Shown piece after piece: positions 20,882 to 33,569 of a DNA stretch of 64,000 nt (within the stretch, counting starts at the first letter, position 1; each line of letters begins with the position of its first letter). The stretch covers positions 11,316,253 to 11,380,252 of the forward strand of contig CM032815.1 of NCBI GenBank assembly GCA_019155185.1, given 5' to 3'. Origin of the DNA: Beaufortia kweichowensis (lineage: Eukaryota; Chordata; Actinopteri; Cypriniformes; Gastromyzontidae). The translations under genes and the position numbers were made by a program. The notes beneath the pieces are model-generated. The model had not been told where the DNA came from. It searched no databases and saw only the letters and a program-made list of their open reading frames with translations.

Positions 20882-23800
20882 TCACTACAAAAGACATGAA
20901 ATGAGTCATAAACAATAATCTGAACCAACAACATAAAAAAATGTCAAAACAAAATCAATAATTAACTAGTTTAAGTGGTTGCTAGGACATGTGTTTCTGG
21001 GTTTTTCTGACATATTGCCAGGATACTTTGGATTTTGATGCCAGGGTGTTGATATTTGGTCATTTATTGCATATATAGGTGGTGCTAGGGTGTTGTTGCC
21101 AGGATGTTCATGTGGTTACTTATATACAGCATCCAATCAGAAGGAATGAACTTTAAATTAGTAATAAATTAAAACTAATACTGACCAAGTACACATCTAG
21201 ACCAGACTCGGGTGTGCTCGCCTGTGAATTTGAGGATGGTAGAGCACTATCCTCCAAAGCTAGAGTCGAGGTGGACGTCCTATGATCCTCTCTGAGAGAA
21301 ACGACACAATGACAGTGATCGGTCAAACAGATAAAGCTAATGCCAGTCAATGGGGTTCAATTATTTATCAGTAATTGAAGCGGAAGAAATGTCAAAAATG
21401 TGGAAGTTTGTCATTGTCTCTTCTGTCAAACTATAGTTTTTCTCTGGTATGTGTAGAATGAACAAACACCTGCTCTCTGAATCTGCTTCCTTAACATCAT
21501 CTAAAGAGGAAGCAGAAGAAATGGTGTTGACAGAATTTGCAGGACGGACGCTGGTGGAGCACACAATAACATCAGGTTTCTGAGACGAGCTCGGATCTGT
21601 GAAAGAAAAGCCATTTTGTGTCCGAATACGTCACAACTGATTCAGATTTTAATAAAATTTTAAAAGTAAAAAATAATATTTCTCTTGAAATGGCTTTTTG
21701 GAATTGAATGTGCCATACAGCATACACGCATCAGAAGACATCTTGAACCTGCTTATAATACATTTTAATACTGTACGTGTTTCGGTGCTTAGCATGTTAA
21801 ATAAGCACCTGGATCATCAAGGTTTTCGAGACTTTGTGCCCGTCTATCTTGAAAACTCTCTTCTTTTAGGGTTGACAGAACTTCCTGTGAGGCTGATCTA
21901 CACGGCTGGATAGAGTTTTTCTTCTTTCTGGAAGAGGCACCACGAAGAGCTGGTATAACAAAAACAAGTATTACATTTAAAAAACTTTTTTTTTAAATGT
22001 AAAAAATTATTCATAAAATTAATAATATGAATAGCATAAATGTTACATAATAACAAATCAAGGGGGCATCATACTTACGATGTATTTTTTTAAATACTGT
22101 GCTGCCCATGAACTTTAGAAATCTGTCAGCGTAGAAATTAGGTCTGTGGACAGATATTGTGTCCTAGCACACAAAGTTGAAAAGGAGCACAAATCATTAT
22201 AATGCTTAAAGCAACAATAGGTTTTCTGTAAGAAAACAAAGAATACTTACTCCATCATGTACCAGAGCCTTCCAGGAGTGCTCAACCTTTTTTATAAATC
22301 TATTTCAGAATTAGAAATGAAACTATTTTAACTATTTGTACTATAATACTTCAGTATTTCTTTTACTTGAATAGACGTGTGATTTATACCTGTAAGACTG
22401 CAGAATGTCAATGATGCCCAAAAAGATGAGCAGCTTCTCATCCTTGTGTTTAGCCGGGATGCCACCCATTCTGGAACCAACAACAAAGGTTATTTAAAAC
22501 ACATCCTAGCGTAGTCATAAGATATTTCCTCAATAATTTAGATCTGGATTATGTTTTTCGTGACTTTTTTTGCTCTTGTCACCTAGACTCACGTGTTATC
22601 ATCTGTGTCTGCGAGCGGCTCGGCGGCTTTTCCGTCACCTTGAATTGATTCCAAAGCTGTGGAATACAAGACCTTCTGTCCGCCTTGACGTTTACTGTCC
22701 CCTCTGCCTCCCCTCCCTCTCATCTTCTTATCCAGAACATGGATTCCCAGCAACAAACTATAGTCCATGATCTTAAAGCTCTCCAGCACCTGTGCAACAT
22801 AACGGATGAAAATCGTAACCACAAAGCATTCACAAAGATCCCCGCGCCTTTGTATTCAACAACTGCAACTAACCCGACAATCTCGCTGAAGGGTCTTCGT
22901 TAGCGCGTTGTATGTGTCTGCATCAAAATAAAGACCTTCAAACATCTCTTGGAAGTCAAGGTCTTTAAATGTCGGGGAGAGTTTGGCACGCTCCTTCCGT
23001 GATGCTCTGCGTTTGTATGTGGAGCCTTTAAGGTCATATTTGTAGTGCATTTTCACAGACCGGGGCAGGACGTTGTTCATCACCACCAAACGGATATTGA
23101 TGCCAGCGCACTGGACGCAGTAGAGCCCGTAAAACTTCGGGAGGAGCGTCCTTGGGTTCTGATTCAGATTCTGCAATTGGAAGCATTGACAGATCAGAAT
23201 TACTCTGCAAAAGACATATTCACGTGTGAGATAAAATATGCGAAAAGTCTGTGTGTTAGAAATTGTGTGAATTATGTGGTTTACCATGTAGTAGCCAGGA
23301 AGTAACTTCTGTAGAAATTCAGCTTCTTTGTGCTGCACAGTCTTTATGATAAACTCATCGTCACTGGTTAAGTAAAACCAAGAACTACTGGCACCAGGGT
23401 TTGACAGCTCGATCAGAGGTTCTTTACAAATAGAGTACTGCAAATGCAGAAGTAATACAAAAAATTAGATGCTACACAAAACGGACATCATTTACAAATA
23501 CTGGCGCGCTTGGATTAGTCTTGGGAAACCTTGTTGTGTTTTTATCATTTGCCACTGAAATTATATTGACAAGACACTGAAACAAGTCACAATAAATGTT
23601 GCATTTGACTGATAGATTTTTAATACATTATTAAATAAATTTAATTATATATTTTTAACATATTTGCTAACGTAGTCCATTTGCACGGCTCATTTATCAC
23701 TATATTTTACTACATTAGTAACAATAACTAACAATTGGTAACAATAAATAATGATTAGTACTTTAGTCATTTTAACCTGATAACTGTCACAGCAGAAATT

Positions 23801-26800
23801 GAGTATACAAATTTTTAGATATTATAAATTGTTCATTTGAGGTATTTTAATATTTTTAATTCATTTTTTGTTTATGTTTATTGTTAATAAAATTCGTGAA
23901 ATATTCATTTCCATCAATTTATTTATACTTTGTCATGATTAGATTAAAATTCAATTCTGAAATATTAAAGGGAATAGGAAAATAACATAGGTGTTCCTCC
24001 TGTGGAACGGTGACAGATTAAAACACAGATTTGTGTTTTAGGACTAACAGTTTAATTAACTGCCATTGAAAAACTCCACTAAAACATCCTTTAATTATGG
24101 TCATTAATGTCTATGGCAGTTATGACTGTGGCACTTTAAAAAATATAAAACATGATTTTCTGTAACTTCAGTAGTTACCTTTTCAGATTAAATGTTTTAT
24201 CCCTTGAACTTTCTCAACTTTTCGGGCACAAATGGTTTCCTGAAAATGACTCATCAGTATCTATAATTCCATTTTACTGACCAGAATATAATAAAGTCAT
24301 CTGACATCATCATAATGTCACTGTTAAAGTAACTCAGTCTTACCAGGTAGTCATCTGGTTTAATCCCAAAGAGCTCTCTGAAGTAGCGGAAAGCCAGAGG
24401 AGCATATGTTTTAAAGCGAAAGTCAGGGTAATGGTGAGCTGGAGTCAGATTACTGCCTTCACTGAAACACACAACATACAACATTTAAAACGTGTAATGC
24501 TGTAAATGTGTAGCTTTTTTCCTGTGACCCACCTAATAATCATTTTTAGTTACTTACTTATAAAATAAAAGCATTTTCAGTACTACATGCTGATAGCAAT
24601 TCTACAAGCTATTATGCACCTGTTTGCACAAATATCTGATCATTATTAATGGAAGGATGGCATGAATTTGACATAAATATTCATGAATATCTTTATTGTA
24701 AGTACTGAGCATTATAAAACAGCACACTGGATTCACTAGAGATTATTTGTATTATATAATAAAGCTAAATGAGTTGTGTATAACGACCTTTAGCCATAAC
24801 CATATTCATAATATATCACAGCCTGATGTACATTTTTTCAATATTATATTTAATACGAAAAATATCAGGTCAAGAGATGAGACAAAATTGATGAAAATGT
24901 TTCTTTCACTCTGAAGATGTATATTTTAATGTCGGAAATTACTTTAGTAAACAAAACCAGAAAAGGTATTTTAAAAAAATAAAACTGATCACTTGGAGCA
25001 AAAAGTGAATAAAAGGCAGCCAATAGGAGTCCAGCATAGATAGAAAATCCTTTAGTGTTGTTTAAAAAGCTTCACAGGTTGAGACCTCAAGAAGCTGAAT
25101 GATAAAATATGAAGAATATGATTTTGCAGATTCTGAGACAAATAGTGACTACTTTTAAAGATGCTTAAATATAATATAGTGTTCATTTATTTTGGATGTT
25201 TTTAGTCGCAACATAACTCCTACAGTTACAATTGGGTTATTTCATGGTTTTGATGAGTTACACTACTATTCTAAAATGTGGGAAAAAAACGAAACAACAG
25301 TGTTTCCAAACTTTTGACTGGCACTTCAACTATTGGACAGCAGGTGATCTCTTTAGGTCTAGAGCCACTGTTTGAAGTGTGAGTCCATAGCAACCATATG
25401 GTATTTACATAAAAAACATCCGTCAGGTGTGATAAAACAAAATATGCGACATGTATATTAAATACCTGGGAAGAAAGACACTCTCAACAACGTAAAAGTC
25501 TTGCATGAGAACATCTCTATCTGGTTTGGAGGTCAAATTGCCAACTGTGTATCCAATGCCGAGTTGGATGGCCCCTCTTAAGGCTTCTGCTGTGGGCTAG
25601 AGCAAAACATACACAAAGAATGTCAGCTCACTGTCAGAGAAAACAGATACTTGCAGGAAGAGGATTTGTCATTGTGCAGAGATAAAAGTTGCTATCATCA
25701 GTGCTACAGTTATACGCATGGGAGGAAGTAGAAGACAAGGAAGTCTGGAGGCTTAGTTAAGCCACATTAGTGGCTTGGTTGTGCATTTGCATGAAGCTGA
25801 TACTTCAACTGGAAGCAGTTTTTAAACTATTCTGGATTACTAGTGAGGCAGGCAATGCTACTAATATTGCTCATACTATTGACTTTGAGTGTAAGCAACC
25901 TCTTGACAACATCCTCAGAACAAAATAGAGATGGCACAGCAACTTAAAATATATCACTGTGAACTCCATAGCAACCACATAGCAACACCCTGACACCCAC
26001 CCATGGCATAGCAACTCACAATATATCACTATGAACACCTTAGCAACCACATAGCAACACCCTGGCAACCACCCGTGGCATAGTAACTCACAATATATCA
26101 CTATGAACATCTTAGCAACCACATAGCAATACCCTGGCAACCACCCTCAGCACAGCAACTCACAATATATCACTGTGAACACCTTAGCAACCACATAGCA
26201 ATACCCTGGCAACCACCCATGGCATAGCAACTCACAATATATCACTATGAACACCTTAGCAACCACATGGTAACACCCTGGCAACCACCCGCGGCATAGC
26301 AACTCACAATATATCACTGTGAACACCTTAGCAACCACATAGCAATACCCTGGCAACCACCCATGGCATAGCAACTCACAATATATCACTATGAACACCT
26401 TAGCAACCACATAGCAACACCCTGGCAACCACCCACAACACCCTATCATCATGGCAGCGATTTATAATGATATTACTCTGCACCGAATCATGTTGACATT
26501 AGCAAACACTGATGTTACTTTATTAAATCATTGAGCAAATACGAGTTGGTATCTTATTTATTCTTTTACAACTTCCATTTTTTCAATACAATCTTGAAAA
26601 TTCATCCTAATGTCTCACAGATTCATCCTTTTTTACTGTTATTTGTGGTTGAATATAAACTCACATTAAAGTTGTAAGCAGGGCTCAACAATAAGGATTT
26701 TTCTTTTTGGCTTGGTCGTGTCAGTGTTTCATTGTAACTGGCCTCATCCCTCCCAGAATGATAAGTTTTATTGTTAGCAATATATCTGAGGGATATGGAA

Positions 26801-27832
26801 AATCTTTACCAAAAAATGATTTTTCATTTGCAATAGATGACAGTTATATGACTCTGCAGTACCTTATTTTACAGTAAAGTTACTGTAAACGTAAAATCCA
26901 TGTATTTTTTGCATTTTTAATGAAACCTCATCTACAGTATGTCCAGTTAACCAGTTACTTTACTTTACCTTGATAACATTTTTAAGTGGCTTAACCACTT
27001 CTTCCAACTGGCCCAAAACACTTTTGTATCCACATTTTTATCTAAAAAATGACAGAATTCTTCGTCCATTTGAGTGGGCAAGCATTCACTGTGATCTGCT
27101 AATGTTAGCTTGTTTACGATACATGGCACATGGTTATATGGTCATCATTATGTAACAGTCAGTGGGAAAACAACATTTTAAACCGCAGGAATGACATATC
27201 AGAGTGGGATGTGGAGAAATCAAATCCCACCTAATCCCAAAAGAGCTCATGTCACAAGCGCTTCATTGTGCCTATTGCACAGAAAAACATGATGGGCTGA
27301 GCGGAATTAATCTATAAGCAGCCCAAGACCTACAAACAGTGAAGCAGTCCACTCTAAAAACTACAAAAGAAATACTGTTTTTGTTTTTACTTTTGATGAA
27401 CAGTTTTAGGGACAAATTATTTTAAAATATTAAAATAAAACTAAGTTAAAAGTATATATTGATGAGAAATGTATACTCTGCATAAAAGCGTATGCCAAAT
27501 ACACTAATGCAAATGTAAAATAAACACAACTAAGAAACACGGCCCACTGCTGGGCCGTGTTTGTGAGTAAAAAGGGCCAACATGTACAGTAACAAAGTTT
27601 AGAAATTTAAATCATAAAACTTGTTTATTGTTATTTATGTTTCTGGCCAGCCACTGAGAAATTCAATTAAATGCAGAAATCAACTAAATTAATATGAATT
27701 TATAATTATTACTGCAATATAGGCATATCTCCCAACAGGTCAAACTTGTTGTTTTTCATGTACCTTTTTGTGGTCTTTGGCGGCAGTTTTTTGAGGTCTT
27801 CCACCTCCGCTGTCATCTGATGTGGAATTCAT
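20882..27832 (-). CDS. pip5k1b: Phosphatidylinositol-4-phosphate 5-kinase type I beta
   Basis: Phosphorylates PI4P to PI(4,5)P2 at the plasma membrane. Exons: 27832-27764, 25596-25466, 24461-24344, 23437-23285, 23170-22874, 22789-22593, 22470-22390, 22299-22251, 22163-22079, 21949-21809, 21596-21470, 21291-21186, 20884-20882; total 1,557 nt, 518 residues plus TGA, all phases consistent. Motifs: [10 protein letters not shown] (about 33-42), [13 protein letters not shown] with the ATP-site Lys, [26 protein letters not shown] (catalytic Asp), G-I-I-D-I-L-Q-S-Y, and the activation loop with [18 protein letters not shown]. The end L-D-V-Y-L and the TJP2 neighbour point to the beta isoform. The insert after the catalytic loop is basic and short, and the Ser-rich tail is divergent. 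The last exon starts with the stop codon itself (TTTTGTAG|TGA). Confidence 0.96.
25925..26445. repeat. 72-bp minisatellite in pip5k1b intron 1
   Basis: About seven head-to-tail units of 72 bp, each with catagcaactcacaatatat, cactatgaacaccttagcaa and ccctggcaaccaccc. Since 72 is 24 codons, a repetitive ORF runs through on the minus strand ([13 protein letters not shown]) with no sign of being a gene. Related AGCAACACCCTGGYAACCA fragments recur singly at about 21.0, 37.65, 38.14 and 40.42 kb. Confidence 0.93.
27472..27525 (+). mobile_element. SINE/LINE 3' tail fragment
   Basis: Contains gcataaaagcgtatgccaaa followed by tgcaaatgtaaa, close to the shared 3' tail of many fish SINE/LINE pairs. It is short, degenerate and lies in pip5k1b intron 1. 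Confidence 0.45.
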
Positions 27833-28595
27833 CTAGTATTCAAAATAAACATACAAAATTTAAACTCATAAAATGGTATATCACTTTCTCTAAGCCTTAA
27901 GTTTAACCCTTTAACCTCTCTAAGTTTAACCTTAAAACACACTATTACAGCAAACAAGCATGTAGCTTCATTTGTTGATGCGTGCATTGAGCATTATCAA
28001 ACAGGAAATGAAGAAGTGTGATGTTCCTGTTCTCAGTAGATCAAAGCTGCTGATGCAAGAAATGCAACCGTAAAGCAGTTCAGTAGAAACGTTAGCGTCA
28101 TGTTGGCACAAACGTTTCAGACAGAACTACTATTGTGTTAAAGCCAATGTAGTAAATTCCCAGAAAATGTAGAGAAGTTTGCAGTTCTGTTTTTGGACAT
28201 GATGGTATTAGCAAACAAAGAAGGAAAATCAATTCTGTTATCACATACCATCACTTAAACAAGCTATTTGTTTGTCACGTCTATAGGTGAATCTCAAGTT
28301 TTTTAGAAATAAAATAAAAAAATCCATGGTTATTCCCATTGGATTCTAGTTAATATAATAGCTTAAACAGTAATAAAATGCTACCACAAAGTACAAATGC
28401 TTTATGACTTTAATAATATATTATATTGTAATTATTTTGCATTATGCACTCACACAATTCTGGAAGAAAATGTGCTTTCCTGTCATAAAAATAATGTCAC
28501 AATATAAAAAATATTAAATATGACCTTTACACGTTCTCAACAGGTTTCAGAAGACTGTCCAACTTCAGACTTCAGTCGTTTACAGTTATTCTTAC

Positions 28596-28619
28596 CTTAT
28601 AAACCGCTCTCTTGTTCAT
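28596..28619 (-). CDS. pip5k1b: pip5k1b candidate alternative first exon
   Basis: ATG at 28619 opens M-N-K-R-A-V-Y-K and ends at a strong donor (AAG|GTAAGA). The next exon's acceptor (GAATACTAG) directly precedes the ATG at 27832, so this exon would join in phase 0 and give an eight-residue longer N-terminus. It could also be untranslated. The donor and phase are seen; usage is inferred. Confidence 0.5.
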
Positions 28620-28639
28620 TGGTTAAAGTCACTGCATTT

Positions 28640-31600
28640 CCAGCTCAATATGACTCCAGACGTCTAGTACAGGAGAAATAAATAGAACCCGAGTAGGTGT
28701 CGGGGGGTCTGTGAACGAAAATGGAAGACATCAAGCACAGCCAAAGGAAATGGAGTGATAGTGAAAGTAAACAAAGATGGAAAGAATATGTTTATGAGGG
28801 GGAGGAGAGAGGTTACAGAGCAGCTATAAATACACACATAAACCATGCTATTTTAACATGTGCTCTGAGTAAAGCTCGATTGTTCCAGAAGTTACCAAAT
28901 ACATGCCCACGAACCACTGAACGTTATAAGACAGACTGATGTTCCAAGTTCAATGCAAGTTACGGTAATTTAAATTAATATTTTAGCTTTTCACCCCGAT
29001 TAATTGTTGTAATTAATAATTTTAATAATCAATACTTAATTTAATACTTTATTTTTATAATAAATATATAATAAATAATAAAAAAATATTACATTAAAAG
29101 TATAAAAATAATAAATATTATATTAAATATTAATAAAAACAATAAATATAATTTAATAATGACATTTTCTGTGGCAGTCAGCATTATATCACACCTGCTG
29201 TTTATGTATTTGAAAAACATCAAATGTTCTACGCACCTAATTTTCAGGATGTGTTTGCAGTCTTTGTGATTTTCTTTTCATTCTTCGAATTTATAGATGT
29301 TAAAAGTCTCTGTTGATGTCAATCCCATATTTATCCGTTTGTGGTCCGTCGTCACTGCTAAAAGAAATGAAGAATGAGTTGCACAGACCTTAGCAGCAAT
29401 AACTATTACAAACCAAAATGCCAGCTAGTTGGGAAAGTCTCTTAAAGTTCCTCATACTATTGACTGGATATTTGCTATAACCTCCAAACAAAGCCGGATT
29501 TGCAATTAATCATGAAATCTTTCCTAAGAAGGCCTGTTCCGCATGACCCTGCCCACAAAACAAACAAACAATCGCTGCAAAGTACGTAATGAGGCTTTAA
29601 GGTAAAGAGGATATTGCTTAAGAGACTATTGTTTTCACTGCTTTGCGTATTTGGTCTATGTCAGCACTGCAGTTATACAGGGCAAAGTTCTAAACATTAT
29701 AAAAACAGTTTTATAACCATATTTGGCCCAATTAACCTAGAGCTTCAAACCAGATTTCTAAAATGAACATACCACTTTCCAAATCTTTCACATTGGAAAC
29801 ACTTCAACATTACGGTGGCGATTTTTGCACATGCAAGCACCACCATTAATATTTTCTTCTTATAAAGTATCACCATTAAAATTGCATGATAACTTTCACA
29901 GCTTGATGTATAAAGTTATATACTTCTCACAATTATACCCAACTCACAAGTTTAATAATGAGTATCAACCTTGGTGGTTTTAACAACAGGAATCCAAAAA
30001 TGGCAATATATGTGGACATCTACAACATGACACTCAAATCAAAGAAAGTTTATTTTAATAACATAACTGAAAGTCACATTCTGTAATATCTCATGGTGCT
30101 TTCCCAGTTTAGCTTTCCCGACCCTTAATTCCATCTCCCATGACCCACGGCTTGCACAACTGATCTGGAAAAATAAGCCAGTACATCAGTTGGTATGGAT
30201 AAAGAACAAGTCAATCTGGAAATCTCTCTGCACATATAATTAATTAGATAATCGATGGACAAGTTCTAGAACACGAATGAGACTAAACAAACCATAATAA
30301 CCAAATTAAAACGGGATGTTCTTTTTTGGCTGTTTAGGGGTCTAATCCCGTTCTTATACAGGGATAAAAAGGTTTGCCAAAAATGAGGATATTTCCAAGC
30401 CAAATCACAGGACGACTGCATCAGCATGGCTGAAATCTCATTGAAATTGCTCAAATCCATCAAAACACACAACAACCTTGTTTTGATAACTATCACCATC
30501 ACACCATCACAGCCGGCGTGCTGTGAAACAATACGTCTTTATCTGCGAGGAGAGGCGTGTACTCGACAACAGCAGCTTGAGAACTGTTTGCATTTGGTGT
30601 GGAGTGAACACAACGTAAATGACACATGACGTGAAACCGATCACATGATCCACTCAGATCACCTCTGCAAACATGGTAGACCTATAAAATACAGCACTTG
30701 GCTTAGAATAAAACAAAGCATCACGGATAACACTCGAATAGGTGTTAACAGGATATTGAACTGAATGGAAGCAAAACCTGAAGTCCACTAATCAAGCTGC
30801 AATATAATACATTAAATTTACAATACATATAATGCATTCAATGTATTATGATATTGAACCATCTGTTTATATTTAATTTTGCTAAACCCCTGTTGATAGA
30901 ATCCAGACATCAGAAAAATATCAGTCTATGCATAAAGTTATTTTAAAGTTATTTAAAAAAATGTAAATAAACATGCGGTATGGACGTGACACTGTTTTGA
31001 AATGCAACATGCTTTGAAGGATTTCTGTAAATGCACAAACCAGAAGCAATAATACCCAACAAATGGAGAAGGGAATACTATTCAAAAAACATAAAATAGT
31101 ATTTTTATGTGCCCATTTATAAGGAAAATGGACCAATATGGATGTTACCATTTTGAAAACAGCACTTTACCTGACTATGCAATATCATACTTTAAAAATA
31201 ACTTTAGAGAGACCTCACATGACAATTGAAACCAGTTATCAGTAATGCGAAAAAAAAATTTTTTGTAAGGGTTACAATTTGCATGGAACTGTCTATAATC
31301 CTTTTCTGACAATCACCCCACAGATGAAAATCCCAGTAGACCAGCTGTTTCTGAAATGCTGAAACTAGGCATCCACAATCGTAGCAAAAGTCACTGAAAT
31401 AATGTTTTTCCCCATTTTAATGCTAGATCTGAACTTCAGCATACTCACTTGTCACATCCACATCTCTAAATAAGGCATAAACCGTAAGTTATTGGAGCAA
31501 ATAAACAAATAACCATTACATTGGCCAGTGGCTGTATATTAGCAGTACACATGTTTTACCAATCAGTTGCCTTGCTGTGTAGACATCAGTATCGGTCGAT

Positions 31601-32177
31601 CACATACTGTCTCTTTATTATGCCATCAGTTAACACTGTTCCGGTTTACCGAGTCTTTAACCATCACTACGACAACAAATGCAACGTCATCTTCTATTTT
31701 TGATACATATTATGCAAAATATTCTATGAAAGTCTCCGAAGAATTAGGAAGTACATTTCCCACGACTTTTCCCACTTTTTCCTTTGAACAAAGGGCAGCC
31801 CAGTTTAGTCATTAGGTTTTTACCAGTGTGCACACATAAATACAGTGTATTAAAAATAAACAGACAGAGACAAAGAGAGAGTATTTTAAGAGTATTATAA
31901 ATAATATATGGTATTACATATTCTAACACTATAATCCATAGTACCTCCACAAAGAAACACGACAATAGCAAATGGGTAGTATTCATATATTACGATAAAT
32001 AAAAGCAAAGTTGGTCGACGTTTTTTCACACGGAACGTGTTTGTCCTCTTTGCAAATATCATTATAAGAGTGAACCAACATATAAGATTGACTGTTAGAT
32101 AACAGTCAGTACATTACATGAAAAAGCACTGATAATATTCACAGTGTAAAGGTAAAGTATGAGTTTATACGGCTTAC
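28640..32177. other. pip5k1b 5' intron, no gene seen
   Basis: Includes an extremely AT-rich block at 28980-29165 and the first copy of a dispersed repeat (30852-31221). I see no further coding exons or RNA genes. Confidence 0.55.
30852..31221 (+). repeat. Dispersed repeat, copy 1
   Basis: Shares ordered blocks with 40624-40955: catctgtttatattt, cacaaaccagaagcaata, atacccaacaaatggagaag, aacataaaatagt, gaaaacagcactttacctga and acctcacatg. Same orientation, clearly diverged, no coding potential. Family not recognised. Confidence 0.85.
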
Positions 32178-32340
32178 CGTCAGCGTGTCCTCTTCAAAAA
32201 TATGTTTAAAGTAATAAATAGGCTTCATAAAGTCAGTTTGTTTCTCAGTCACGAGAGCGCGTCGAGCTTCGCCTTGACTGTCAAACTCTCCGCGCACGCG
32301 CACGCGCACCCGCTCGCGCTCTTGTGGTTTAACCCCACAT
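32178..32340 (-). promoter_or_regulatory. pip5k1b: pip5k1b distal first exon and CpG-rich promoter
   Basis: A donor at 32178/32177 (ACG|GTAAGC) closes a likely 5' non-coding exon. Immediately upstream, 32245-32325, is a CpG- and GC-rich block with a (CGCACG) run, standing out from AT-rich surroundings. This fits a CpG promoter for transcription to the left. The exon's upper limit and any TATA box are not visible. Confidence 0.5.
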
Positions 32341-33284
32341 GCAGGCAGCTGTGTGTTACAGGTCGCTATACGTCTTCAAATCGAGAGCAGGAGTTAAACA
32401 ATGGACAGAAAACTATTAAGTCTGTTTAACTATTAACTGTTTATACTGTGTTTCTGTAGTAGGTTGGTGGTTTTCAATCCATAGAAGTGAATGTGTTGCC
32501 AAATACGTATCTGAATGTGTTTACATACTGTAGCCTATCAGTCACATTTTCACAACATGCATCATAATGAGCCCACATAACCGAACAAGATCACAAAAAT
32601 GTATATAGTCTAAATATACTTTATATAGTATAATCTTGCCCCAATAGTAAAGGTGTGCCAGTCTATCACAAGCTGTGAAGTCATGAATAGTGTGGTTGTT
32701 TAATTTCATATAAAAAATACAAACAGTACAGTCTTTCCTACCTTTGACACAGTTGACCTTCATGTAGAAGGTCTGAAATAAGACTTGAACTAAATCAACA
32801 GGGTGTAATCTCATTTCTTCTCCAAAACAAACTTACAGTCTCTCATTGGCACAGAGTACACACCTCTGTATTTCTACAGTAAATCATTTATATCTATTAT
32901 TTATATCTGACTGCTACTGCAGGTGCACAGTGTTGTAATAACCTGAACCTATAAATTATTTTCTTTTAACAATTAGAAATCTACTCTGGGATTTATAGAA
33001 AGCTATAGTATTCCTTTTTTTCTCTGCAGAAGAAAGGATGAATCCTAATATAATATTTTAAAGCATTAATGTTTTTTGGAAATTAAAAGAATATATAGGA
33101 ATAGCATTAAAAAACATCAAATGCTGCTACTATCTAAATATCCAACACATTTAAGCTTAATGTATTTGCGTAACAAGACACATGAGAAACAACATCTGGT
33201 GTTGTTGTTTTTTTGAGAGAAAAAACCCTCTTTTTTAGAGAGAAAGAGTTTTAGTAAATTGTGGTCTATTCTTCATTTATAATA

Positions 33285-33565
33285 AAAATGTCACAGCCCT
33301 ATGTGTTCCCCTGGACTCCATTCCCCATAATCCTTTGCACTCCACTCACCTGTTCTCCATCACTCGTCATGTATTATCACCCGCACCTGTGCACCCTCAT
33401 CAATGGACCTTATTTATACCCTGTGTTTTCCTTTGTTCCCTGTCTTGTCTTGAAGTTATGTTGAGAGTGTATCGTGTTGTTTTGTTCCTGTTTCCAAGTA
33501 AAGTTTAATCCATGTACTCCTGTCTCCTTGTGTGCTCAAGATACACACCAGCACCGTAACAAAAA
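33285..33565 (+). mobile_element. Interspersed repeat (probable non-autonomous element)
   Basis: A GC-richer stretch starting tgtcacagccctatgtgttc and ending caccagcaccgtaacaaaaa, with cccataatcctttgcactcc and taaagtttaatccatgtact. I recognise it as a repeated sequence of cyprinid genomes, class uncertain. ORFs here show no motif. Confidence 0.5.
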
Positions 33566-33569
33566 AAAG

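Noticed and set aside
25871..26452. Repetitive membrane-like protein on the minus strand
   Set aside because: It is a reading of the 72-bp minisatellite, whose length is a multiple of three.
28721..28939. A 72-residue plus-strand ORF divergent from pip5k1b
   Set aside because: Charged and protein-like but with no family motif, no splice partner and no supporting context.
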